64,000 nucleotides of DNA from Caulobacter sp. (GTDB taxonomy: Bacteria > Pseudomonadota > Alphaproteobacteria > Caulobacterales > Caulobacteraceae): assembly GCA_030680355.1 (NCBI GenBank), contig JAUXVF010000026.1, forward strand, positions 108,476 through 172,475, given 5' to 3'. Numbering within the stretch: the first letter of the stretch is position 1; each line of letters opens with the position of its first letter. Positions 47,423 to 56,003 of this stretch are shown here, piece by piece. Made by a program: the position numbers and the translations under genes. The notes under the pieces are model-generated. The model searched no databases, was not told where the DNA came from, and saw nothing but the letters and a program-made list of their open reading frames with translations.

Positions 47423-48190
47423 ATGACCGACAAACCCCTCGCTGGCCGCGTCGCGGTGGTGACTGGAGCCTCCAGCGGCCTCGGCAGGCGCTTTTCGCAG
47501 GTGCTTTCCGACGCCGGCGCGGCGGTCGCCCTGATGGCCCGACGCACGGACCGACTCGAAGCGGAGGTGGCGGCGATCACGGCCCGCGGCGGCAGGGCGG
47601 TCGCCATCGCCCTGGACGTCGGCGACGTCGCCGCTATCGGCCCGGCCCTCGACGCCGCCCAGGCCGCGCTAGGTCCCATTTCGATCATGGTCAACAACGC
47701 CGGCGTCGGCGGCGACGGCATGGCCATGGACATGACCACCGAGATCTTTGACCAGACCTTCGCGGTCAATGTGCGCGGCGTCTATTTCGGCGCCGTCGAG
47801 GCCGCCAAACGGATGATCGCCAGCGGCGTGGCCGAGGCCGGCGACGCCCGGATCATCAACATCGCCTCGATCGCGGCTGTCAGCCAGCTGCCGGGGTTGT
47901 CGGTCTACTGCGCCTCCAAAGCCGCCTGCGCTTCCCTGACCAAGGGTCTGGCCAAGGAGTGGGCCAGGCCCCGGATCGCCGTCAACGCCATCTGCCCCGG
48001 CTATATCGAGACCGAGATCAACGCCGACTGGTTCGCTGAAGAGGGCGGCCAGAAGCAGATCAAGGGCTTCCCCCGCCGCCGGCTGATGGACGAGGACGTG
48101 CTCGATGAGGCCCTGCTCATGCTGGCCGGCCGGCGGGCGCATTTCATCACCGGCGCCCTGATCACCATCGACGACGGGCAGACGCTGTAG
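47423..48190 (+). CDS. Short-chain dehydrogenase/reductase
   Basis: 255 residues. Classical SDR: VTGASSGLGRRF (NAD(P) binding), NNAGVGG, Ser/Tyr/Lys in NIASIAAVSQLPGLSVYCASK, and PGYIETEI. The shape suits a 3-hydroxyacyl-CoA or 3-oxoacyl reductase, but the substrate is inferred only from the CoA-transferase/racemase gene 63 bases downstream. RBS CAGGAG. Confidence 0.88.
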   Translation: MTDKPLAGRVAVVTGASSGLGRRFSQVLSDAGAAVALMARRTDRLEAEVAAITARGGRAVAIALDVGDVAAIGPALDAAQAALGPISIMVNNAGVGGDGMAMDMTTEIFDQTFAVNVRGVYFGAVEAAKRMIASGVAEAGDARIINIASIAAVSQLPGLSVYCASKAACASLTKGLAKEWARPRIAVNAICPGYIETEINADWFAEEGGQKQIKGFPRRRLMDEDVLDEALLMLAGRRAHFITGALITIDDGQTL

Positions 48191-48253
48191 CGCCCGCTTG
48201 CCTGACGATGCGTCACCGCCTGTAGTGCTGCCTAAAACCAGAGGAAACACACC

Positions 48254-49381
48254 ATGGGCAAGGGACCGCTTTCGGGCCTGAAGATCGTTGAATTCGCCGG
48301 CATCGGGCCGGGCCCGTTCTGCGGCATGCTGCTGTCGGATCTCGGCGCGGACGTGGTGCGGGTCGACCGCAAGGGCGCGGGCCGGTCGTCGCCCGCCGAT
48401 GTCACCGCCCGGGGTCGCCGTTCCGTGGCCCTGGACCTGAAGTCGCCGGCGGCAATCGAGGCGGTGCTCAAGCTGCTCGAGAACGCCGACGGCCTGATCG
48501 AGGGCTTCCGGCCCGGCGTCATGGAACGGCTGGGTCTTGGCCCCGACGTCGTGCTCAAGCGTAATCCCAAGCTGGTGTTCGGCCGCATGACCGGCTGGGG
48601 CCAGACCGGTCCCTACGCCAAGGCCGCCGGCCACGACATGAACTATATCGCCATCACCGGGGCCCTGCACGCCATCGGCACGACCGACAAGCCGGTGCCG
48701 CCGCTGAACCTGGTCGGCGATTTCGGCGGTGGGGCCCTGTATCTCGCCTTCGGCCTGATGGCCGGCATCATCAGCGCCCGCGAAACCGGCAAGGGCCAGG
48801 TCATCGACTGCGCCATGAGCGACGGCGCCGCTTCGCTGATGGCCATGTTCTACGGCATGAAGGCCGGCGGCATGTGGAAGGACGAACGACGCAGCAACCT
48901 GCTCGACGGCGGCGCCCACTTCTACGACACCTACCAGTGCGCCGACGGCAAATGGATATCGATCGGTTCGATCGAGCCTCAGTTCTATGCCCTGCTACTG
49001 GAGAAGACGGGGATCACCGATCCCGAGTTCCAGAACCAGATGAGCCGCGATCACTGGCCGTCGCTGAAGGCCAAACTGGCCGAGGTGCTGGCCAGGAAGA
49101 CCCAGGCCGAATGGTGCGCGATCATGGACGCCACCGACATCTGTTTCGCGCCGGTCCTGACCCTCGATGAAGCGCCGGCTCACCCGCACAACGCCGCCCG
49201 CAAGACCTTCGTGACGGTCGAAGGCGTGGTGCAGCCGGCGCCGGCGCCGCGATTTTCGGCCACGCCGGGCGAAATCCAGGGCCCGCCGCCGAAGATCGGC
49301 GCTCATAACGAAGAAGCTCTCGCCCAATGGGGTTTTTCCGGCGGCGAGATCGAAGCGCTCAAAGCCTCCGGCGCGCTTTAG
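48254..49381 (+). CDS. CaiB/BaiF family alpha-methylacyl-CoA racemase-like enzyme
   Basis: 375 residues. CaiB/BaiF fold. The AMACR-type catalytic residues are visible: His in [14 protein letters not shown], Asp in LVGDFGGG and Glu in [11 protein letters not shown]. Also [33 protein letters not shown] and [17 protein letters not shown]. Epimerises 2-methylacyl-CoA during branched-chain fatty-acid breakdown. Paired with an SDR. Confidence 0.88.
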   Translation: MGKGPLSGLKIVEFAGIGPGPFCGMLLSDLGADVVRVDRKGAGRSSPADVTARGRRSVALDLKSPAAIEAVLKLLENADGLIEGFRPGVMERLGLGPDVVLKRNPKLVFGRMTGWGQTGPYAKAAGHDMNYIAITGALHAIGTTDKPVPPLNLVGDFGGGALYLAFGLMAGIISARETGKGQVIDCAMSDGAASLMAMFYGMKAGGMWKDERRSNLLDGGAHFYDTYQCADGKWISIGSIEPQFYALLLEKTGITDPEFQNQMSRDHWPSLKAKLAEVLARKTQAEWCAIMDATDICFAPVLTLDEAPAHPHNAARKTFVTVEGVVQPAPAPRFSATPGEIQGPPPKIGAHNEEALAQWGFSGGEIEALKASGAL

Positions 49382-49526
49382 GCGTCTGCTTGGCGGCTCG
49401 GATATCGCCGTTCAGGCCCGGTTCAGGTGGGAAACGCCATTCTCCCCCTGTAGCCGGGCGTCGCCTTCTCCCGTCCCTCGAAACGGCGGCCGGTTATTCC
49501 AGGACGATGGCAAGGTCATCCTGTCA

Positions 49527-49560
49527 GGCGCGTCGCGGTCCCCCGCGGCGCGCCTTTGAC
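49527..49560 (+). terminator. Strong hairpin after the racemase gene, possible terminator
   Basis: Twelve-base stem GGCGCGTCGCGG / CCGCGGCGCGCC (one wobble) with a TCCC loop, followed only by TTTGAC. It lies 146 bases after the CoA-racemase stop and 38 bases before the YihY start. The T-run is short, so termination is uncertain. Confidence 0.4.
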
Positions 49561-49597
49561 GTTGCGCCAGGGCCGCTGCGCGGGCAGGTTCCGCAGC

Positions 49598-50527
49598 ATG
49601 TCGGGCGTAAAGCGGTCAGAGTCGCCGCACAAGATTGATCTGGACCCTGTCCATTGGGCGCAGGCGACCGTGGATGTGTTGGGCAAGGCCCTGACGCGAC
49701 TGTGGGGTCGTGATGTGATGCTCTATGTCGGGGGCGTGTCGTTCTGGATCATGCTGGCGGTATTTCCGCTGCTGGTCATCGCCGTCGGCCTCTACGGCAT
49801 TCTCTCGACGCCCGAACAGGTGGCCGCCCAGGCCGAGATCCTGGCCCGGATGCTGCCGGCGGACGCCCGCAGCCTGTTCCAGGACGAGCTTGAGCGCCTG
49901 TCCCACGCGCCCGACGGCGCGCTGTCCACGCAAAGCTTCATCGCCCTGATCGTCGGGACCTACGCCGCCCATCGGGGCTTCAAGGCGCTCCTGGCCGGGC
50001 TGTCCTTCATCCATGACGAGGAAAACCAGCGCGGCTTTGTGGGCTTCAACATCATGGCCCTGATCGTCCTGATCGCGGCGATCGTGCTGATGGGGCTGGT
50101 CTCGGTGCTGTTCCTCAGCCTGAGGGTCATGGCCTCGGCCTGGGATCTCAAACCCCTGGCCGGCGCCTCCTGGCTCTACAACGAATGGATCTGGACCAGC
50201 ATCGGCCTGACCCTGGCCATGACCCTGATCTACCGCTTCGCCATGTCGCGAGAGCCGGTCGCCTGGCGGGCCTCCGCGGCCGGCGGCGCCGGCGCCGCGG
50301 TGCTGGGCCTCTGCGCCTCCTGGCTATCGGCCTTCTACGTCGAGCAGGTCGCCCATCTGGGCGCCACCTACGGCTCGGTGGCCACCGTCGTGGTCTTCCT
50401 CATCTGGCTGAGCTGGAACGTCAACGCGCTGTTCTTCGGCGGCGCCCTGGCCACCGAGATGGAGATCGCGCTGCAGACCCGGACGATCAAGCCGGTCTTG
50501 AAACGACGAAATAAAGCCAGCCACTGA
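49598..50527 (+). CDS. YihY/virulence factor BrkB family membrane protein
   Basis: 309 residues from ATG 49598. Six hydrophobic segments in the YihY pattern: MLYVGGVSFWIMLAVFPLLVIAVGL, SFIALIVGTYAAHRGFKALLAGL, NIMALIVLIAAIVLMGL, YGSVATVVVFLIWLSWNVNALFFGGALATEME. Once called RNase BN, now regarded as a membrane protein of unknown function. Its 3' end overlaps the convergent tusA-like gene by 41 bases. Confidence 0.87.
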   Translation: MSGVKRSESPHKIDLDPVHWAQATVDVLGKALTRLWGRDVMLYVGGVSFWIMLAVFPLLVIAVGLYGILSTPEQVAAQAEILARMLPADARSLFQDELERLSHAPDGALSTQSFIALIVGTYAAHRGFKALLAGLSFIHDEENQRGFVGFNIMALIVLIAAIVLMGLVSVLFLSLRVMASAWDLKPLAGASWLYNEWIWTSIGLTLAMTLIYRFAMSREPVAWRASAAGGAGAAVLGLCASWLSAFYVEQVAHLGATYGSVATVVVFLIWLSWNVNALFFGGALATEMEIALQTRTIKPVLKRRNKASH

Positions 50528-50756
50528 TCTCGCCGCTGTCGTGCAGCTGAAAGCCGGCCTCGCGGGCGAAATGCGGCACGTCGATCCGCGCCATGGGGTC
50601 GTCGGCCAGCAACCGGACCTGTTCGCCGGGCGCGGCCGACTCCAGCGCCCGTCGCAGTCTCAGGGTTGGCACCGGACAGCGGTGGCCGCGGGCGTCGACA
50701 ACCCGGTCCTCCTGAGTCGTTCCGGGTCGCTGAAGGTCTGAATCAGGGGCCGTCAT
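50487..50756 (-). CDS. TusA-family sulfur carrier protein
   Basis: 89 residues. The family core has the sulfur-carrying Cys in DARGHRCPVPTLRLRRAL (CPxP), then GEQVRLLADDPMARIDVPHF and GWLYFVV. TusA-like proteins move persulfide sulfur to tRNA thiolation or molybdenum-cofactor enzymes. Single gene, overlapping the YihY gene end. Confidence 0.9.
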   Translation of the reverse strand: MTAPDSDLQRPGTTQEDRVVDARGHRCPVPTLRLRRALESAAPGEQVRLLADDPMARIDVPHFAREAGFQLHDSGEISGWLYFVVSRPA

Positions 50757-50856
50757 GACGCCGTTTCGGGTTTGGCGGGCCGGCGCGCGCGCATCGCGGC
50801 CAGTCCCTGCCGGCGAGGTCTACACCGTGACGGACCCTGGGGGCGACGCCCTTTCA

Positions 50857-51792
50857 TCACGATGTCCGCGCCGCCAGCCGGGCGATAGCCTCCGACAGCG
50901 GCCGTTCAGCCGCGTCGTAACCGGCCCAGGCGGTCGTCTTGCGGAGCAACCGGGGCACGGTGCGCAGGGTGAACCGCATCGGATCGAGGCCGGCCCGGAC
51001 CTGGCTCCAGGTCAGCGGCATGGCGACCGGCGCTCCCGGCCGCGCGCGCGGCGACAGCGGCGCGATCGCCGTGCTCATCCTGTCGTTACGGAGATAATCC
51101 AGAAACATCCGTCCCTTGCGCGAAGCTTTTGAGATCTTGATGGTGTAGAGTTCGGGGCTGTCGGCGGCCATCCGGGCGCAGATTTCACGGGCGAAGGCCT
51201 TGGCCGCTGGCCAGTCCGGACCGCCGCCCGTCTCGTCGGCCAGCGGCGTAACCACATGCAGGCCCTTGCCGCCGGTCGTGCGGCAGAAGGCGACCAGGCC
51301 CAGGGCCTCCAGCCGCGCCCGGACGTCTTTGGCGGCCGCGACCACACAGTCGAACGGCAGGCCTGCATCCGGGTCGAGGTCGAAGACCAGCCGTCCCGGA
51401 ACCTCGGGCCGCCTCGGACGGCAGTTCCAGGGATGGAGTTCTGTCGCTGAAAGCTGGGCGAGGGCGGCCAGGGCCGCCTTGCGGTCGATCTGAAGATAGG
51501 GCTCATCGTCCCCGGACAGGGTCACGGCGGTGACCGCGTCGGGGAGTCCCCGGCCGGGGTGGCGCTGGAAGAAGCGTTCCCCCGTGATCCCGTCCGGCGT
51601 GCGGATGATCGAACAGGGACGGCCCTGGAGATGGGGCATCATCTCGTCAGCGACGCTTTCGAAATAGCGGGCCAGGTCGAGCTTGCTCACCGGACGGTCG
51701 TCGCCGCTATCGGGCCAGAGCGTCCGGTTCGGGCTGGTGATGACCACGCCCATGACGGTTGCGTCCGATCCGGAATGTTTCCGCCCAGCCAC
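50857..51792 (-). CDS. Stand-alone LigD-type polymerase/primase domain protein
   Basis: 311 residues, GTG start 51792 with GGAGG eight bases upstream; ATG 51753 is possible. Archaeo-eukaryotic primase fold of the LigD polymerase domain: VITSPNRTLWPD, catalytic Asp pair in LVFDLDPDAG, TTGGKGLHVVTPL, LDYLRNDRMSTAIAPLSPRARPGAPVAMPLTW. LigD extends and repairs ends in non-homologous end joining with Ku. Here neither a ligase nor a phosphoesterase domain is fused, and no ku gene is near. Confidence 0.9.
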   Translation of the reverse strand: MAGRKHSGSDATVMGVVITSPNRTLWPDSGDDRPVSKLDLARYFESVADEMMPHLQGRPCSIIRTPDGITGERFFQRHPGRGLPDAVTAVTLSGDDEPYLQIDRKAALAALAQLSATELHPWNCRPRRPEVPGRLVFDLDPDAGLPFDCVVAAAKDVRARLEALGLVAFCRTTGGKGLHVVTPLADETGGGPDWPAAKAFAREICARMAADSPELYTIKISKASRKGRMFLDYLRNDRMSTAIAPLSPRARPGAPVAMPLTWSQVRAGLDPMRFTLRTVPRLLRKTTAWAGYDAAERPLSEAIARLAARTS

Positions 51793-51848
51793 CTCAGGGG
51801 CCTCCCAAACGCGCCAACCCAGAGGCCGACCAGCCTGCGCGGTTCCCG

Positions 51849-53252
51849 TCAGCCCGGCAACCCGCTCCAGGCGTCGCGGAGGGCGGTCTCGACCCGGAGA
51901 TCGGCGGCCAGGGCGGGCGGAAACACCCGCTCCAGGGCCAGAAAGGCGGGGACGTCGTCGGGGCTGTCGGCGGCGGGCTCGCCGAGGACGGCCAGGTCCG
52001 CCGACAGGGGGTCGACCAGAGCCTCGCCGGCCCGTGTCTGGCGAATGACGAACCGCATCCAGGCCGCCAGCGGAACCGCCAGCCGGGCGACGGACCGGCC
52101 CGCCGCCAGGGCGTCGGCCAACGTGGCCCCGATCCGGATCGGCAGTTTCTGGGAGCCGTCCCAGGCGATCTGGGACAGGCGATGGGCGATGGCCGGATTG
52201 CGGAACCGGGCCAGAAGGGCGTCGATATAGGCGGGAACGTCGAGACCGGCCGGCGCCGCCAGGGTCGGGGCGATGTCCTGGGTCATCATGGCCCGGACGA
52301 AGGCGGCCAGCGCCGGATCGGCCATGGCCTGGCTGACCGTCTCATGGCCGCGCATCAGTCCGACATAGGCCAGCGTCGAATGGGCGCCGTTGAGCAGCCG
52401 CAGCTTGGCCCGCTCCCAGGCCTCGACATCGTCGGTCAGACTGACGCCGACCGACGCCAGGTCCGGCGCGTCGGGGCCAAGATCGTCCTCGATGACCCAC
52501 TGGGTGAAGGTCTCCCGCTGGATCGGCCAGGCGTCCTCCAGGCCGGTCTCCGCCAGCACCCGGGCGCGCAGGGCGTCATCGGTGGCCGGGGTGATGCTGT
52601 CGACCATCGAACAGGGAAACCGGGCCTGGGCCGCGATCCAGTCGGCGAGGGCGGGATCACGCGCCGCGGCCAATGTCACAACGGCGTCCCGCAGCTTGCG
52701 ACCATTGGCCGGGAGATTGTCGCAACTGAGGGTGACGAAGGGCGGCAGACCCGCGGCGCGGCGGCGGGCCAGTCCCTCGACCAGCCAGCCGATGACGCTG
52801 ACCGGCCGGCTCGGCGTCGCCAGGTCCTGAAGGATATCGGGATGGGCCGCGTCCAGGGCGCCGTCCGCCCCCAGGCAGTAGCCCTTCTCGGTCACGGTCA
52901 GGCTCACCAGCCGGGTGTCGGGATGGGCCAGCCGGGCGGCCAGCCGCTCGCGATCCTCGGCCGCCACCAGCAGTTCCACAATGGCGCCGATGGTTCGAAG
53001 CCGGGTCGTCTCCCCAAGCTCCACCAGGGTGTAGAGGCCGTCCTGGGACGCCAGGGCGTCCCGGACGCCGGAACTCTTCAGGGCCGCCGCGCAGATCGCC
53101 CAGCGCGGATCGGTCACCAGCAGATCGTCGAAATAGGCCGCCTGGTGCGCCCGAAAAAACGCCCCGGGGCCGAAATGCACCACACCGACGGTGGTGGCCG
53201 CCCGGTCGTAGGCCAGGGGCGCCGGCAGGCTGGACTCCGACAGCCGGGTCAC
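51849..53252 (-). CDS. uxuB: Mannitol dehydrogenase-family uronate reductase (UxuB/UxaB role)
   Basis: 467 residues, GTG start overlapping the uxaA stop (GTGA). N-terminal Rossmann part (VGVVHFGPGAFFRAHQAAYFDDLL), VTEKGY, CDNLPANGRKLRDAV, FPCSMVDSITPAT, QWVIEDDLG, LRLLNGAHSTLAYVGLMRG (catalytic Lys and His region). Sequence style is UxuB (fructuronate to mannonate). Coupling to altronate dehydratase suggests it may also or mainly serve tagaturonate to altronate. No uxuA is in the window. Confidence 0.88.
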   Translation of the reverse strand: MTRLSESSLPAPLAYDRAATTVGVVHFGPGAFFRAHQAAYFDDLLVTDPRWAICAAALKSSGVRDALASQDGLYTLVELGETTRLRTIGAIVELLVAAEDRERLAARLAHPDTRLVSLTVTEKGYCLGADGALDAAHPDILQDLATPSRPVSVIGWLVEGLARRRAAGLPPFVTLSCDNLPANGRKLRDAVVTLAAARDPALADWIAAQARFPCSMVDSITPATDDALRARVLAETGLEDAWPIQRETFTQWVIEDDLGPDAPDLASVGVSLTDDVEAWERAKLRLLNGAHSTLAYVGLMRGHETVSQAMADPALAAFVRAMMTQDIAPTLAAPAGLDVPAYIDALLARFRNPAIAHRLSQIAWDGSQKLPIRIGATLADALAAGRSVARLAVPLAAWMRFVIRQTRAGEALVDPLSADLAVLGEPAADSPDDVPAFLALERVFPPALAADLRVETALRDAWSGLPG

Positions 53253-54736
53253 AGGGTGACGCCCCGTTTCCAGAGCGCGATCTCCCGTTCGCCGTTGTCC
53301 TCCGCCCGGGTCGGGGCGCCCGAAGCAGTCGCCAGGATCAGGTCCATCAACGCCCCGGCCGCCGCCTCCAGGTCGCCGCTGGCGGTCACGACGCCGGCGT
53401 CGAAATCGATCCAGCGCGGCTTGCGTTCGGCCAGGGCGGTGTTGGAGGCGATCTTCAGGGTCGGGGCCGGAAAGCCCAGCGGCGTGCCCCGTCCGGTGGT
53501 GAACAGCACCACCGTCGCGCCGGCCGCCACCAGGGCCGTCGAGGACACCGCGTCATTGCCCGGCGACTCCAGCAGGGCCAGGCCCGGCTGACTGACCCGC
53601 TCGCCATAGGCCAGGGCCTGGGTCAGCACCGCGTGACCGGCCTTCTGCACCGCCCCCAGCGATTTTTCCTCAAGGGTGGTGATGCCGCCGGCGATGTTGC
53701 CGGGGGAGGGGTTTTCGTGGACCGGCTGGCCGTGGTCGAGGAAGTGGCGTTTGAAGCCGTTGATCAACCCGGCCGCGCCCTCGAACACCTCGCGGCTGAC
53801 GGCCCGGTCGAGCAACAGATGCTCGGCCCCGAAGATTTCCGGGATCTCGGTGAGGATCGGGGTCCCGCCGGCGGCGGCCAGCCGGTCGGCGATCCGCCCG
53901 ACCAGGGGATTGGCCGTCAGGCCGGAGAAGCCGTCCGATCCCCCGCATTTGAGGCCGACCACCAGGTCCGACAGCGGGCAGGGGACCCGGCGGTCCTGTT
54001 CGGCGAGGGCCACCAGCTCGGCGACGGCGGCCAGACCCGCCTCGATTTCATCGTCCTCGCCCTGGGCGGTGAAGGCCCGCACGCGGTCGCGGTTCTCGAT
54101 CCCCTCCAGCAGGGCCTCGAGCTGGTTGGACTCGCAGCCCAGGCCCAGGATCAGCACGCCGCCGGCGTTGGGGTGTCGCGCCAGGGCGGTCAGCATGCGG
54201 CGGGTGGCCGACAGGTCGTCGCCCAGCTGGGAGCAACCGAAGGGGTGGGGAAAGGCGTGAACGCCATCGACCCGGCCCGCGAACTGGCGTCCGGCCTGGT
54301 CAGCGATGCGGCGGGCGGTGTTGGCCACACAGCCGACCGTGACCAGGATCCAGATCTCGTTGCGCGTGCCGACGCGCCCGTCGGCCCGGCGGTAGCCCAT
54401 GAACTCGCCGACGTCCGGTTGTACCGGCGGCCGGGCGGCCGCGGCCTCGAACCGGTAGGCCACTTCCCCCGACAGGCCGGTGGCGAGGTTGTGGCTGTGG
54501 ACATGGTCGCCCGCCGCGATGTCGACCGACGCCCGACCGATCGGGAAGCCGTATTTATGCACCGACTGGCCTGCGGCGACCGTCCGCACGGCGATCTTGT
54601 GGCCCCTGGGGATGTCGGAGCGGACGGTGACGCCGGCGATCAGCTCTCCCGGAACCAGGTCCCGGACGGCCGTGGCCACGTCATCACGGGGATCGACCTG
54701 GTGGATGGCGGGTGCGGGGCGGGCGAGATCGGTCAT
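53249..54736 (-). CDS. uxaA: Altronate dehydratase
   Basis: 495 residues from ATG 54736. N-terminal SAF domain (IPRGHKIAVRTVAAGQSVHKYGFPIG), then the UxaA core: GYRRADGRVGTRNEIWILVTVGCVANTA, FPHPFGCSQLGDD, GLGCESNQ, LKCGGSDGFSGLTANP, and FTTGRGTPLGFPAPTLKIASN. Fe-dependent dehydration of D-altronate to 2-keto-3-deoxygluconate. First gene of the uxaA-uxuB operon. A LacI-type operator overlaps a TTGACA just upstream. Confidence 0.94.
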   Translation of the reverse strand: MTDLARPAPAIHQVDPRDDVATAVRDLVPGELIAGVTVRSDIPRGHKIAVRTVAAGQSVHKYGFPIGRASVDIAAGDHVHSHNLATGLSGEVAYRFEAAAARPPVQPDVGEFMGYRRADGRVGTRNEIWILVTVGCVANTARRIADQAGRQFAGRVDGVHAFPHPFGCSQLGDDLSATRRMLTALARHPNAGGVLILGLGCESNQLEALLEGIENRDRVRAFTAQGEDDEIEAGLAAVAELVALAEQDRRVPCPLSDLVVGLKCGGSDGFSGLTANPLVGRIADRLAAAGGTPILTEIPEIFGAEHLLLDRAVSREVFEGAAGLINGFKRHFLDHGQPVHENPSPGNIAGGITTLEEKSLGAVQKAGHAVLTQALAYGERVSQPGLALLESPGNDAVSSTALVAAGATVVLFTTGRGTPLGFPAPTLKIASNTALAERKPRWIDFDAGVVTASGDLEAAAGALMDLILATASGAPTRAEDNGEREIALWKRGVTL

Positions 54737-54758
54737 GCCCAGAGGGATGATCGCGACA

Positions 54759-54770
54759 GACACCGGTGTC
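54759..54770. promoter_or_regulatory. LacI-type operator between uxaA and the lacI gene
   Basis: GACACCGGTGTC, a perfect 12-base palindrome with the central CG typical of LacI-family sites. On the minus strand it overlaps TTGACA (54772-54767), a plausible -35 of uxaA. It lies 77 bases before the TTG of the regulator gene, so autoregulation is likely. Confidence 0.8.
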
Positions 54771-54846
54771 AATCCGGACGGGGAGGCGCTGGCGCGCCGG
54801 GCCCGAGCGCGTTATCACGGGTCACCAACCCACGCCGGAGCGACCC

Positions 54847-55908
54847 TTGAGCCCCAGGACGCCACGATCTTCGGACGACGCCGCTCTGGAGAGCGGCCAG
54901 CGCCGCGCCACCATCAACGATATCGCCCGGCTGTCGGGGGTCTCCAAGAAGACCGTTTCGCGGGTCATCAACCGCTCGCCGTCGGTGCGGCCGGAGACCC
55001 GCGAGAAGATCGACGCGGTGATCGCCAAATACGGCTATGCCCCCGACCCCCAGGCCCGGGGCCTGGCTTTCCGCCGTTCGTTCCTGATCGGACTGATCTA
55101 CGACAACCCCAACCCGCAGTACGTCGTGAACATGCAGCTGGGCCTGCTCGATGGCATGCGGGGCTCCGGCTATGAGCTGGTCGTCCACCCCTGCGACCGG
55201 GGCAGCACCACCCTGGTGCCCGACATCCGCGCCTTTATTGAACGCCAGAAGCTGTTCGGCGTGGTCCTGACGCCATCGGTCTCGGAGGACGAGGGCGTCG
55301 CCGAGATGCTGCGCGAGACGGGCTGCGAATATGTTCGGGTGGCGTCGCTGGCCGTCGACACCGCCGAGCATATGATCGTCACCATGGACCGTCACGGCGG
55401 CATGCTGGCCGGCAAGCGTCTGGCCGAGCTCGGCCATCGTCGACTGGGCTTTGTCTCCGGGCCGGCGACTTTCCGCTCGTCCCATGAGCGGCGTGAGGGG
55501 TTCGAAGAGGGACTCAAGGCGCATGGCGCGATCCTGGCCCCCGAATTCGTGGCCGAGGGCGCCTACACGTTTGAGTCAGGCCTCGCTGCGGCGTCGCGTC
55601 TGCTGGCCATGACCCCGCGGCCGACGGCGATCTTCGCCGGCAATGACGAGATGGCGGCGGGCGTGCTGCACGCCGCGCGCAAGGCCGGCCTGTCGGTGCC
55701 CGAGGATTTGTCGGTGATCGGCTTTGACGATTTCCAGATCGCCTCGCGCGTCTGGCCGCCTTTGACCACCATCCGGGCGCCGACGCGCGAGGTTGGTCGG
55801 CTGGCGGCGGAGCGTCTGATCGGGTCGCTGGGGGACGAGGCCCTGGATCCCCGGTCCCGTCAGACGACCCTGGTCGAGCGGGAATCGACGGCGCCGCCGA
55901 AAGGCTGA
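54847..55908 (+). CDS. LacI-family transcriptional regulator of uronate genes
   Basis: 353 residues from TTG 54847 with GGAG six bases upstream; an in-frame GTG at 54766 would start inside the operator. N-terminal HTH ATINDIARLSGVSKKTVSRVINRSPSVRPETREKI (about 21-58), then a periplasmic-binding-protein-like sensor (FLIGLIYDNPNPQYV, GKRLAELGHRRLGFVSGP, IFAGNDEMAAGVL, LSVIGFDDFQIAS). Position between the uxaA and uxaC operons, and four matching palindromes, point to control of this locus, probably with release by a uronate intermediate such as KDG. Confidence 0.92.
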   Translation: MSPRTPRSSDDAALESGQRRATINDIARLSGVSKKTVSRVINRSPSVRPETREKIDAVIAKYGYAPDPQARGLAFRRSFLIGLIYDNPNPQYVVNMQLGLLDGMRGSGYELVVHPCDRGSTTLVPDIRAFIERQKLFGVVLTPSVSEDEGVAEMLRETGCEYVRVASLAVDTAEHMIVTMDRHGGMLAGKRLAELGHRRLGFVSGPATFRSSHERREGFEEGLKAHGAILAPEFVAEGAYTFESGLAAASRLLAMTPRPTAIFAGNDEMAAGVLHAARKAGLSVPEDLSVIGFDDFQIASRVWPPLTTIRAPTREVGRLAAERLIGSLGDEALDPRSRQTTLVERESTAPPKG

Positions 55909-55949
55909 CGCCGTTCGGACGGAGTTGATTGGGCTCTTGCCGTCGGGAA

Positions 55950-55961
55950 TGACACCGGTTA
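55950..55961. promoter_or_regulatory. LacI-type operator upstream of uxaC-kduI-kduD
   Basis: TGACACCGGTTA: the left half-site is identical to the consensus TGACACCGGTGTCA while the right half is degenerate. It is 42 bases before the uxaC ATG. Confidence 0.65.
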
Positions 55962-56003
55962 CCTAGTCGCTCGGGAAACGAACAGGAAGACTCTCACCGC
56001 GCC

